Origin: Chloroflexota bacterium
GTDB lineage: Bacteria > Chloroflexota > UBA4733
Assembly: GCA_025449435.1 (NCBI GenBank)
Contig: JANWJO010000070.1
Coordinates: 1-10,434 of the forward strand
Direction of reading: 5' to 3'
DNA length: 10,434 nt
Shown: one piece after another, positions 1 through 7,484 of the stretch
Numbering within the stretch: position 1 is the first letter of the stretch
Layout: each line of letters opens with the position of its first letter
Made by a program: the position numbers and the translations under genes
Notes under the pieces: model-generated
Databases searched by the model: none
What the model was told of the DNA's origin: nothing
What the model saw: the letters and a program-made list of their open reading frames with translations, nothing else

Positions 1-1428
1 AGCACCGATAATCGGGATATCGTTGATCTGATCAAGATCGACGTCGAGGGTATGGAAGTCGAGGTGCTCAAGGGCGCGGCCGAGATCGTTAAACTCAACC
101 GCCCGGTGCTCTATGTCGAGAACGACCGTAGCGAGCGCAGCAAGGAACTATTAGGGCTGCTCGAAAGCTGGGACTACCAATGCTTCGCGCATAATCCGCC
201 AGTGTATAATCCGAACAACTATAACAAGGCACCGCGCGATCCCAAGTTCGAATATGTCAGCGTCAATGTGCTGGCCCTCCCCAAGGAGGAGCTGGCGAAG
301 TACGCCGACGTCATTGCCGAGCTGCGCCCGAGCAAACTGCCAGGGCCGAAGCGCCGGGTCGATGCCAAATCATGGGCCGGTTTCGCCCGCATGGGTGGGG
401 TCGGTGACAACCTGATTGCTGCCAGCGTGTGCAAACCGCTCAAGGACCTTGGCTATATGGTTGAGGTGATCAGCCAGGACCCGATGGCCGAATTGTTCAT
501 CAACAATCCGCACATCGATAAACTGTCGGTGTATGGCCAGGGTGATTGGCCGCAGGACCAGAATGCCTGGCAGCAATGGTTCAACATGCGGTCAAAAGAA
601 TACGACCGCTTTGTCAATCTGAGTCATACCGGGGAGGCGCTGCACGCGGCGTTCCCCAATATGACGCAGTTCTGGTGGCCGGAGAAGTTCCGCCGCAAGT
701 TGTACGCCGGTAGCTATCTGGAATCGGTGCACGACCTGTTGGATGTACCGCATATGTTTGGCCGCCTGTTCTGGCCAACCGAGGAGGAGATCGACTGGGC
801 CGCCGAGATCCTGAGTAAGGTGGCACTCAAGCCGATTGTCGCCTGGATCATCTGCGGCACGCGGCTTGACAAGGTCTATCCGTATCAGCAGCAAACCATC
901 GCTCGGTTGATCAAGGAGGACAACTGCAGTGTCATCATGACTGGGCGTGGTCCTGGTACTCCGGACTTTGAGATCGCCACCGAGATCCTGAAGATGGTCA
1001 AGGCGCAGAATGGTTCGATGGACGGGCTGTATCACATCGGCCGCGCCGACACCAAACTGCGCAATGTACTGGCGCTGTTGCAGCAGTGTGCATTGGTGGT
1101 CGGTCCCGACACCGGACCAATGTGGGCGGTGGCGATGGAGCCGACCCCGAAGATCATGCTGCACTCGCATGCCTCGGTCGAAAATATCACCAAGCATTGG
1201 GTCAATACCGTTAGCCTGCATGCCGACCCCAAGCAGGTTAGTTGTTGGCCATGCCATCGGTTGCACAATGACAAGAGTACCTGCCGCATGAACGAGCACG
1301 ATAACGGTGCGGCTTGCATATCCAGCATCACCCCTGACAGCATCATCGCCAACGCAAAGGAGCTGCTATGCTCGAGTTCAAAACCCTCGTCCTCAGCCTT
1401 AATGATCCCAGCCTCCCCGACACACTGA
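1..1428 (+). CDS. FkbM-type methyltransferase (C-terminal part) fused to GT9-family glycosyltransferase; 5'-partial
   Basis: The frame is open from the first base, so the gene begins upstream; the first ATG (52) lies inside a conserved motif and is not the start. Counting from base 1, residues 10-25 read IKIDVEGMEVEVLKGA, the hallmark of FkbM-family SAM-dependent methyltransferases; the SAM-binding part lies outside the window. From about residue 121 a GT9 (ADP-heptose:LPS heptosyltransferase-like) domain follows. It has the N-terminal FARMGGVGDN motif (128-137), a nucleotide-sugar motif VVGPDTGP around Asp370, and a C-terminal cysteine cluster (Cys415, 418, 428, 439) typical of some GT9 enzymes. 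The expected role is sugar transfer plus O-methylation of a glycan, in the cytoplasm. The acceptor is unknown; the fibre genes downstream suggest a virion protein or a surface glycan. The last 20 residues overlap the next gene and look like non-conserved read-through. Confidence 0.88.
   Translation, partial: STDNRDIVDLIKIDVEGMEVEVLKGAAEIVKLNRPVLYVENDRSERSKELLGLLESWDYQCFAHNPPVYNPNNYNKAPRDPKFEYVSVNVLALPKEELAKYADVIAELRPSKLPGPKRRVDAKSWAGFARMGGVGDNLIAASVCKPLKDLGYMVEVISQDPMAELFINNPHIDKLSVYGQGDWPQDQNAWQQWFNMRSKEYDRFVNLSHTGEALHAAFPNMTQFWWPEKFRRKLYAGSYLESVHDLLDVPHMFGRLFWPTEEEIDWAAEILSKVALKPIVAWIICGTRLDKVYPYQQQTIARLIKEDNCSVIMTGRGPGTPDFEIATEILKMVKAQNGSMDGLYHIGRADTKLRNVLALLQQCALVVGPDTGPMWAVAMEPTPKIMLHSHASVENITKHWVNTVSLHADPKQVSCWPCHRLHNDKSTCRMNEHDNGAACISSITPDSIIANAKELLCSSSKPSSSALMIPASPTH
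1356..1362 (+). promoter_or_regulatory. Ribosome-binding site for the 80-residue gene
   Basis: AAAGGAG lies 5 bases before the ATG at 1368. It is a near-consensus Shine-Dalgarno sequence inside the preceding gene, and it supports the overlapping start of the small gene. Confidence 0.7.
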
Positions 1429-1610
1429 AGCAGCTGGAAAGCGAGGGCTGGATCCCGGTCCCCGGCGTGCCGCCGCAGGTGATGTATGTGATTTGTCGGC
1501 AGGTCGGTCAGCAGCAGATGATGCGCGGTGAGGGTTTCGGCAAGCTGTCGATCGATGAAAGCAAGTTGTACTTCATCGACAAGGACGGCAACCGCGTCGA
1601 ACGTCATTAA
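1368..1610 (+). CDS. Small hypothetical protein (80 aa), overlaps the glycosyltransferase gene
   Basis: I do not recognise this protein with certainty. It starts 61 bases before the end of the glycosyltransferase gene, in another frame, behind a strong ribosome-binding site, so expression is probably independent or coupled. The predicted product has no signal peptide or membrane segment. The stretch around residues 19-45 (TLKQLESEGWIPVPGV, then MYVICRQ) loosely resembles small DUF4177-like proteins, in which a conserved 'GW' follows an amphipathic helix and leads into beta strands. The C-terminus is charged (FIDKDGNRVERH). Its place between a glycan-modifying enzyme and fibre genes suggests an accessory protein of the tail module, but nothing in the sequence shows its function. 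Confidence 0.7.
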   Translation: MLEFKTLVLSLNDPSLPDTLKQLESEGWIPVPGVPPQVMYVICRQVGQQQMMRGEGFGKLSIDESKLYFIDKDGNRVERH

Positions 1611-1636
1611 ATCCTTCCAACTAGGAGACTTGTAAC

Positions 1637-2038
1637 ATGGCAAATATCGGTTTGTGGTCACAGAAGAACATGCTGGACTTTGTGCTCAAGGGGGCATCTC
1701 CAACAGCACCCCCCGGTGTGTTCATCGGTCTGAGCTTGGGTACCCCGCTCAGCAATGCATCATCGGAAGTCGCTACCGGTTCGGGTTACGTCCGACAGTC
1801 CGGTATATTCGGGGCAGCGGCCACCCCGGCCAGTTCTGGATCGGCTTCCAATAACTCGGCGGCGACCTTCGGGCCGTTCTCGTCGTCGGCGGTGATCAGT
1901 GGCCTGTTCCTGGCCGACACCGTGTCGAGCAACGTCGGCAATATGTTGTGGTTCGGTAACCTGGCTACGGTACGCACCCCGCTGGCCGGTGACTCACTGA
2001 TCCTTGCGATTGGTGCTCTGGCTATTACCCTCGCTTGA
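1637..2038 (+). CDS. Phage fibre-associated structural protein (133 aa)
   Basis: The start is supported by AGGAG at 1623-1627, 9 bases before the ATG. The protein is rich in Ala, Ser and Gly, has no signal peptide and looks all-beta. It opens with MANIGLWSQKNMLDFVLKG, and its middle and end carry ATGSGYVRQ, FGPFSSSAVISGLFLADT and GNMLWFGNLAT. From memory this pattern is that of a recurrent family of small phage or prophage proteins encoded beside tail-fibre genes, in which an 'ATGSGY.RQ...FG' core forms a compact beta domain. The role is probably a virion tail or fibre component, or a fibre cap. The family link is recalled rather than searched. It sits 24 bases upstream of the giant fibre-like gene, in the same probable transcript. 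Confidence 0.8.
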   Translation: MANIGLWSQKNMLDFVLKGASPTAPPGVFIGLSLGTPLSNASSEVATGSGYVRQSGIFGAAATPASSGSASNNSAATFGPFSSSAVISGLFLADTVSSNVGNMLWFGNLATVRTPLAGDSLILAIGALAITLA

Positions 2039-2062
2039 TGTTGGGGAAATGAGGGTGACTAG

Positions 2063-5000
2063 GTGGCCATTGCAACCGTCCAGGATCGGTTCCGTTTTCG
2101 TGTAGACGGCACCGCGGCACAGGGCGGCACGCCAAATTGGCTGGCGGCGGAGAACACTTCCGTCAGTCTCGGCCGTGGTGATCGCTTTCGTATCCGCTTT
2201 GAGATTCAGAATACTGGTACGACCACCAACGGCTCCAACATCCTCACCTTGATGTTGAGCCGCAATGCCGGAGCTTATGCTGCCGTCACTACAGCCACCT
2301 CGTTCATCAAGGCGTCGGACAACAGCGGTGGCGCCAGTGCTGACAACAGCGCCATCTCGACCCGCCTGCTGACTGCTGACGCTGGCACCTTCGTCAATGG
2401 TCAGTATGATATCACTGGCGCTACCACGGCCATCACCCTGGCGGCTACTTCAGTCACTGAGCTTGAATATAGCTTGGTGATCGATCCAGCCACCGCGGTA
2501 GTCGGTGACACTTACGACTTCCGGGTTTATTCCGGCGCCTCACCTGCAGCACTGGTCACCTACACGGTGACCCCACGCGTCACCTGTGTTGTCACTGAGA
2601 CGCAGTACATACCGAGCAAGTTTGCCGGTGCCGCCAGCTTAACTGCCAGTGCCCGTCAACTGATGCAGGTGACTGGCCCTATTGGTGGCGGGGCTGGTGT
2701 CATCGCTTTGGTGCCTGGGCAGTTTGCCAAGACCACCGTCAGCGCGCAAACCAGCGCCAACGTCGTGCTACCGAACAACCCGACGACCAACAATCTTGTC
2801 ATCGTCACGTTTCAGTCTAATTCTCCGACTGGCACTTTTACTTGCAAGGACAGTGCGGGCACACCCAATACATACACGGCAACTTCCAAGACGCCATTTA
2901 TCGATGGTGCCGATGGTTTGGCGGTCGGCATTTTTTATTTCACGGCAACGGCAACGGCAACCAAGACCATCACTGTCACCTTTCCAAGCTCAAGTAGTGG
3001 TGACCTGTTTGCTGCCGAGTTCTCCGGCGCTCTCACCTCCGGCGTATTCGAAAATGACGCGACGGCGACGCAAACTGGTGTCACTACCGTTAACCTGCCG
3101 ACTTACACGACGGTTAACAACGGTGACCTGTTGATCGGTGCAGCAGCGCCGACTGGATCACTAACATCGTCAAATACCCCGTGGACCAATTGGCCAGCGG
3201 GCCTTGGCGGCAATGGCGATGCGTCTGAATATCTAATTCAGGCCACGGCTGGGGCACAGGCAGTCGCATTTTCCGCTGGTGCCAGTACCAACACCGCTGG
3301 AATCATCGCCGCATTCAAGGCTGCGCCAGGTGGCGGTAGTGGTGGGCTGGCCGGCGTCGGCTCGCTCACCGCCAACCTGGCTAAATTACTTGGCCTCGCG
3401 CAATTTGCCGGTGCCGGTAGTCTCAGCGTCAATCTGACCCAGTCTAGTGGGGTTGGTGCTACTCAGTGGCAAGCTACGGCATTGTTTGCGGGGGCTGGTA
3501 ATCTGAGCATCAGTCCGCCGCTTTCCATGCGGTTGGCATCGAGTAGTTTATTTCAGGGAGCTGGTAGCTTAACCAACTTGGACCCGCAGCTGGCACAGTG
3601 GAACCCCAATGATCCGGTAGGTTACGACACCGTATCAAACCAGGGTGGCACCCTGTCTTACGGCGGCTCCGGTGATCTGCTGTGGTGCTGTAAGTCAACC
3701 ATACCTATGACCGGTAAGATCTATATCGAGCACCACGTCGACGCGATGCCCTTCACTATGCGCTACGGGTTCTGCACCGCGGCGACCACGGTTGGCAACG
3801 GCATCACCTCGCCTGGAGCTACATCACCATCCACAGCGGCTTACGTGGGACAAGACGGCAAGTTTGTTTGTGCCGACTCCGCTAATAATGGCACCGCGCT
3901 CATTCCCAGTTTCACCGTTGGTGACAACATTGACTTAGCCGTTGATACCGTGGCGCGATTGCTGTGGGCCAGAAAGAACGGGGGCGCGTGGAATGCGTCG
4001 GCGGCCGGTGGTCAGGACCCGGTGGCGGGAACTGGCGGCGCGGCCTTGACGTTCTCCGGCCCATTATTCGCCATCGTCAATACCGAGGATGCGGCACAAA
4101 CCACCACCAACTTCGGCCCGGCATCGGCGATCCCGGTCCCGACAATGATCCAACACACTGCCTCGACCAGCAACGTGTTTCCGCATTTGAATATCGGTTC
4201 TGGCGATGCCTATGACAACTTCAAGTTCATCCTGCAGCACCCCGTTGGCGCTGGCAATTGCTTGGTGCTCGGACTGTGTTACGCGCATGGGCTGACGCCG
4301 ACCGTCACTGACAACAACGGCAATACCTGGCCAGGAACGCCGACCGTCAGCGCCGATGGCGGCACTGGCAACTTCGTCGCGGCCATCTTCGTACTGCCGA
4401 ATGCCAACGCCGGGGTGACGCAGATCAACGTGGCGTTTGGCACGCGTGCCTTGCCGTTCCAATACACACTTACTGAACTTAACAATATTGCGATCACGTC
4501 AACGGTCAACGGTACGCACGCGACCGCTAACGTCGTGGGTGCGACTTTGACCTGCGGCTCGTTCACACCGACCAATAACGATGCCAACGGCGGCAATATA
4601 ATCTGGAGTTTCTTCGCGCCAGCGGCTTATACCACAATCGCCCAGGCCCCAACCGCCTGGGGGGTTGGCAACAGCGGCACCATGCTCGACTGTGACACGG
4701 CTTGGAGCACCAGATCCGGCATCCCGCACGCTTCACAATACGTATTGCAGACAGCAACTGCGGCGATCAACCCGACCATTACGGCGACCGGTGTTACCAC
4801 CGATACCTATAATTGCGTATCGGTGGCGCTGAAAGTGGGCAGCGCTGGCACGGCCCGTGCGGCGGGCATTCACATCGATCGGTTGGTGCATCAAGGTTCG
4901 CCCACCCGCACTACCAGTTACAGCGACCCGTCACCAAACCCGTTGACTTTGCAGTTGCCGGCGTCGGGCAATCTGCGGGTGTTGTCACTGACCAACGATC

Positions 5001-5524
5001 ACTCGACCACTTGTACGGTCACCGATAGTGAGGGACAGACCTGGTCACAGGCAGTGGCCACAACCGGTTCATCGTTCAACACGTGTTTCTATTGTCCCAA
5101 CCGATCACCTAATCCGAACCTCACGGTGACGATAACTGGGATGTCAAATTTCTTTTGCTCCTACCGCTTCTACGACATCTCGGGAGCAGCGGCGGCACCG
5201 GTTTCGGGAACAGCGGTGGCCAACGTGCTACCTGGAGCCACGACCTACTCAGACTCGCCAATCCTGACACCGACCGCATCGCCTGGTGTGGTGATCTCCT
5301 GGATCGGGTTCAACCTGGGTGCCACCGTCGCCCTGACCTCACCGGCCGGCGCGATCTTGGATGCCTGTACTTATGATGCCATCATGGACGGTGACTGCAT
5401 GGATAATGCCGATGGGTTGGCGCATCTGTTCTACACCACAAATACAGCGCAGCACTGGAACTGGACCGATACCCAGAGCGCGCAGCAGTCGTGGTCGTGG
5501 GCAGTGGCGTTCAAGGCGGCTTGA
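2063..5524 (+). CDS. Large modular tail-fibre-like protein with SPRY-like domain (1153 aa)
   Basis: The GTG start is preceded by GAGG (2051-2054). Domain order, from the translated sequence: an N-terminal beta domain (about 1-180); one glycine-repeat-like unit near 187-200; a beta-sandwich module, copy A (about 224-421, ending AAFKAA); four or so AGAGSLT-type repeats (429-507); an SPRY/B30.2-like domain (about 510-690), recognised from its opening QWNPND, GKIYIEHHVD, VGDNIDLAVDTVARLLWARK and final TNFGPA; then two more copies of the beta-sandwich module (B, about 695-926; C, about 934-1153, ending WAVAFKAA). The copies share a layout of 'NLVIV...TDN.GNTW...aiFy' and end in a hydrophobic strand. 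SPRY-like and beta-sandwich modules are typical of host-binding proteins at phage tail tips. The likely role is receptor binding or a fibre shaft. No enzyme motif is seen. The Thr/Ser/Ala/Asn-rich composition is as expected for fibres. Confidence 0.88.
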   Translation: MAIATVQDRFRFRVDGTAAQGGTPNWLAAENTSVSLGRGDRFRIRFEIQNTGTTTNGSNILTLMLSRNAGAYAAVTTATSFIKASDNSGGASADNSAISTRLLTADAGTFVNGQYDITGATTAITLAATSVTELEYSLVIDPATAVVGDTYDFRVYSGASPAALVTYTVTPRVTCVVTETQYIPSKFAGAASLTASARQLMQVTGPIGGGAGVIALVPGQFAKTTVSAQTSANVVLPNNPTTNNLVIVTFQSNSPTGTFTCKDSAGTPNTYTATSKTPFIDGADGLAVGIFYFTATATATKTITVTFPSSSSGDLFAAEFSGALTSGVFENDATATQTGVTTVNLPTYTTVNNGDLLIGAAAPTGSLTSSNTPWTNWPAGLGGNGDASEYLIQATAGAQAVAFSAGASTNTAGIIAAFKAAPGGGSGGLAGVGSLTANLAKLLGLAQFAGAGSLSVNLTQSSGVGATQWQATALFAGAGNLSISPPLSMRLASSSLFQGAGSLTNLDPQLAQWNPNDPVGYDTVSNQGGTLSYGGSGDLLWCCKSTIPMTGKIYIEHHVDAMPFTMRYGFCTAATTVGNGITSPGATSPSTAAYVGQDGKFVCADSANNGTALIPSFTVGDNIDLAVDTVARLLWARKNGGAWNASAAGGQDPVAGTGGAALTFSGPLFAIVNTEDAAQTTTNFGPASAIPVPTMIQHTASTSNVFPHLNIGSGDAYDNFKFILQHPVGAGNCLVLGLCYAHGLTPTVTDNNGNTWPGTPTVSADGGTGNFVAAIFVLPNANAGVTQINVAFGTRALPFQYTLTELNNIAITSTVNGTHATANVVGATLTCGSFTPTNNDANGGNIIWSFFAPAAYTTIAQAPTAWGVGNSGTMLDCDTAWSTRSGIPHASQYVLQTATAAINPTITATGVTTDTYNCVSVALKVGSAGTARAAGIHIDRLVHQGSPTRTTSYSDPSPNPLTLQLPASGNLRVLSLTNDHSTTCTVTDSEGQTWSQAVATTGSSFNTCFYCPNRSPNPNLTVTITGMSNFFCSYRFYDISGAAAAPVSGTAVANVLPGATTYSDSPILTPTASPGVVISWIGFNLGATVALTSPAGAILDACTYDAIMDGDCMDNADGLAHLFYTTNTAQHWNWTDTQSAQQSWSWAVAFKAA
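3347..3583 (+). repeat. Glycine-rich repeat units inside the fibre-like protein
   Basis: Residues 429-507 of the fibre-like protein contain about four degenerate units built on LAGVGSLTANLAKLLGLA, FAGAGSLSVNLTQ, FAGAGNLSIS and FQGAGSLTN. They match the 20-residue repeat that fills the following gene and link copy A of the beta-sandwich module to the SPRY-like domain. Confidence 0.8.
5513..5519 (+). promoter_or_regulatory. Weak ribosome-binding site deciding the repeat-protein start
   Basis: AAGGCGG lies 10 bases before the ATG at 5530, within the last codons of the fibre-like gene. The longer in-frame alternative, GTG 5491, would overlap that gene by 34 bases and has no comparable purine-rich site upstream. 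Confidence 0.4.
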
Positions 5525-5529
5525 CTCCC

Positions 5530-7476
5530 ATGACTGTCTTCACCCGAACCCCGCCAACTGGGTTTGTGCCGTTATCGGCACCGACAATTTTTGTAGTTAG
5601 TCCAGCAACGATTGCGTTGGCTGGTGCCGGTGCTTTCAGTATCAATGCAAGTCAATGGCTTGCGGCGACGACGGCATTAACTGGCGTTGGCGGACTGACT
5701 GCAACACTGCGGCAAATTCTACCACTCCGGCCGGCGCTCTTTGCCGGGGCTGGTGCTCTCAGCATCAACGAAAAGCAGTGGTATGCCGCCAACGCCTTAT
5801 TGACAGGGGCTGGTGGCCTTACCGTTGATATAACCAAGCTCACTGGTGCCACTGGCTGGCAGGGTACTGCCAACTTCGCTGGTGTTGGTACTCTGACAGT
5901 TGCCGATCTCAGCAAGTTGTTGGGGTTGGCGGCGTTTACCGGAACAGGGCAAGCCAGCTTCACTGCAACCCAGCAGATGTTGGCGCAGGCGTCCTTCACC
6001 GGTAGCGGTAGTCTGATCGCCAACCTCAGCAAGTTATTGCCAGCGACGATATTTGCCGGTGCCGGTCAAGCGACCTTCATTGCAACGCAGGTGCTGGCCA
6101 CGCAGGCAAACCTCGCTGGCGCCGGTAGTCTGACGGTTGCTAACCTCAGCAAGTTACTGCCGGCGACAACGTTTGCTGGTGCCGGGCAAGCGACCTTCGG
6201 CTCGACCCAGTGGATGGCGGCGCAGGCCAATCTCGCTGGTGCCGGCGGGCTGTCGGTTACCAACCTGCTCAAGTTATTGCCGACGGTGACATTTACAGGT
6301 GCCGGCCAAGTAACAGCCAACACTACACAGTGGTTAGCCGCGCAGTCTGCCTTTGCTGGTGTTGGTGCGCTGACTGTACATGAAGTCGCTTGGCTTACCA
6401 TGGCCAGCACGTTCAGTGGTGCCGGTGGCCTTGTTGCTGATATCATCAAGCCAGGGGTGCAGGCTTGGGGCGCAGTCGCTGCATTTACCGGTACTGCCAA
6501 CCTGTCAGCGGCCCTCGCGCAATGGCAAACGGTGGCAGCAAGCCTCGGTGGCGTCGGTGCGCTGACGGCTACGCCGCAACTGTGGAAGCCGCTGCAAGCC
6601 GCACTATCCGGCAGTGGTGCACTTCTCTCCTCCCTCTCTGTGAGCAGCCAGGTCGCGACCGCCTTTGCTGGTGTTGGTGCGTTGGTACCGCATGAGGTGC
6701 AGTGGCTTACGGCCGGTACGGCGCTTAGCGGTGTCGGCAGTCTCACCGTTGATCTGACAAAGTTCGGCGCGATTAATCAGTGGTCGGGTGCGGCCAACCT
6801 GACGGGTACGGGTACCCTTGCGGTCAATTTCAGCCAACGGCAGGCCGCCCTTGCGGGTTTGAACGGCACTGGTGGGCTGACCGCCGCGGCCGGGATGCAA
6901 GCACAGATCCAAGGTCGTTTGAGCGGCGCGGGTGGGTTGGCAGTCGTCGACCTGCAAAAGCTTTTAGGGGTGGCGAACCTCGCTGGCAGTGGTGGGCTGA
7001 TCGGGGTCGCGCGGCAATGGCATGCGGCCGTTATAACGGTCATCGGAACGGGCGCGCTGACGGCGCAGATCGCGCAAAGGTTGGCGGCACTTCCCACGCT
7101 GTGGTCAGGCGCGGGCGCGCTCACCTCTTTCCTAACCCAAGGGATGGTTGCTGGGGCGGTTTTGCGCGGGGATGGCAGCTTGGCAGCCAGGCTTGTCAGC
7201 AACCTCCCTCTGGCTTCTTTGTGGGCCGGCGCAGGTGGTTTAAAGGCGGACCTACAGGCAGCACTGCGAACTTCTACCAATGCGCAAATAAGCGCCAGGC
7301 TTTTAAGTGTGCCGCAGATCGCGGCCAAGTTGAAAGATTCTCCAATCACCGACCAACTGCCGCCGCCTCCACACATTACTGGGCAACAACCGCCCGAAAA
7401 AGGTATGGCTTCATTGTCTACTCAGCCGACGATCATCGGTCGCACTTCGCGCACTGTACGCACAACTGTACACTGA
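5530..7476 (+). CDS. Tandem 20-residue glycine-repeat protein, probable fibre/tail component (648 aa)
   Basis: I chose ATG 5530, five bases past the stop of the fibre-like gene, over GTG 5491. After a short leader (residues 1-28), residues 29-583 consist of about 27 tandem units of mostly 20 residues, of which TFAGAGQATFGSTQWMAAQA and NLAGAGSLTVANLSKLLPAT are typical: a hydrophobic pair, G-x-G, then L-[TS]-[VA], a polar stretch and an alternating Trp/Leu patch. A few units carry 4-5 residue insertions. Such strict periodicity implies a repetitive fold such as a beta-solenoid or beta-roll. The C-terminal 65 residues differ: they are helical, then proline-rich (QLPPPPHITGQQPPEKG), then basic. 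There is no signal peptide or enzyme motif. Its position after a fibre-like gene that carries the same repeat suggests a partner or extension of the fibre. Function is inferred only. Confidence 0.8.
   Translation: MTVFTRTPPTGFVPLSAPTIFVVSPATIALAGAGAFSINASQWLAATTALTGVGGLTATLRQILPLRPALFAGAGALSINEKQWYAANALLTGAGGLTVDITKLTGATGWQGTANFAGVGTLTVADLSKLLGLAAFTGTGQASFTATQQMLAQASFTGSGSLIANLSKLLPATIFAGAGQATFIATQVLATQANLAGAGSLTVANLSKLLPATTFAGAGQATFGSTQWMAAQANLAGAGGLSVTNLLKLLPTVTFTGAGQVTANTTQWLAAQSAFAGVGALTVHEVAWLTMASTFSGAGGLVADIIKPGVQAWGAVAAFTGTANLSAALAQWQTVAASLGGVGALTATPQLWKPLQAALSGSGALLSSLSVSSQVATAFAGVGALVPHEVQWLTAGTALSGVGSLTVDLTKFGAINQWSGAANLTGTGTLAVNFSQRQAALAGLNGTGGLTAAAGMQAQIQGRLSGAGGLAVVDLQKLLGVANLAGSGGLIGVARQWHAAVITVIGTGALTAQIAQRLAALPTLWSGAGALTSFLTQGMVAGAVLRGDGSLAARLVSNLPLASLWAGAGGLKADLQAALRTSTNAQISARLLSVPQIAAKLKDSPITDQLPPPPHITGQQPPEKGMASLSTQPTIIGRTSRTVRTTVH
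5614..7278 (+). repeat. About 27 tandem 60-base (20-residue) coding repeats
   Basis: The encoded units repeat a [LF]-x-G-x-G-x-[LF] core every 20 residues from residue 29 to residue 583 of the repeat protein. Most units are exactly 20 residues, one is 19, and a few have insertions of 4-5. DNA identity between distant units is low, so the array is old and kept by selection on the protein. Confidence 0.92.
5872..6348 (+). repeat. Four 120-base higher-order repeats (pairs of 20-residue units)
   Basis: Here an 'SLTVANLSKLLPAT' type unit alternates with a 'GQATF..TQWMAAQA' type unit, giving a 40-residue period repeated four times (one copy three bases shorter). By hand alignment 6021-6078 and 6141-6198 agree at 50 of 58 bases. 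Six of the eight differences are synonymous and the other two change a single codon (Ile to Thr), pointing to a duplication more recent than the rest of the array. Confidence 0.88.
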
Positions 7477-7484
7477 GGTTTTAA

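Noticed and set aside
283..291. AAGGAGGAG, a perfect Shine-Dalgarno-like sequence before the GT9 domain, as a possible internal start
   Set aside because: No ATG, GTG or TTG lies at a usable distance; it is ordinary coding for Lys-Glu-Glu.
865..900. TTGACA-like promoter motifs (also near 5801) inside genes
   Set aside because: Isolated hexamers within coding sequence, without a convincing -10 box at the right spacing or a gene start to serve.
592..1299. Long minus-strand frame opposite the glycosyltransferase gene
   Set aside because: It mirrors a well-supported plus-strand gene with clear GT9 motifs; the translated product shows no recognisable domain and it has no gene-like context.
5491..5529. 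GTG 5491 as the start of the repeat protein
   Set aside because: It adds 13 residues coded within the end of the fibre-like gene and has no ribosome-binding site; ATG 5530 lies just after that gene's stop.
6066..6746. Long minus-strand frames opposite the repeat protein
   Set aside because: A periodic GC-rich array keeps other frames free of stops; the products are low-complexity Pro/Ala shadows.
5614..7278. Regular repeats that might suggest a CRISPR array
   Set aside because: The period is 60 bases with no identical repeats or unique spacers, and the signal is at protein level in one open frame.
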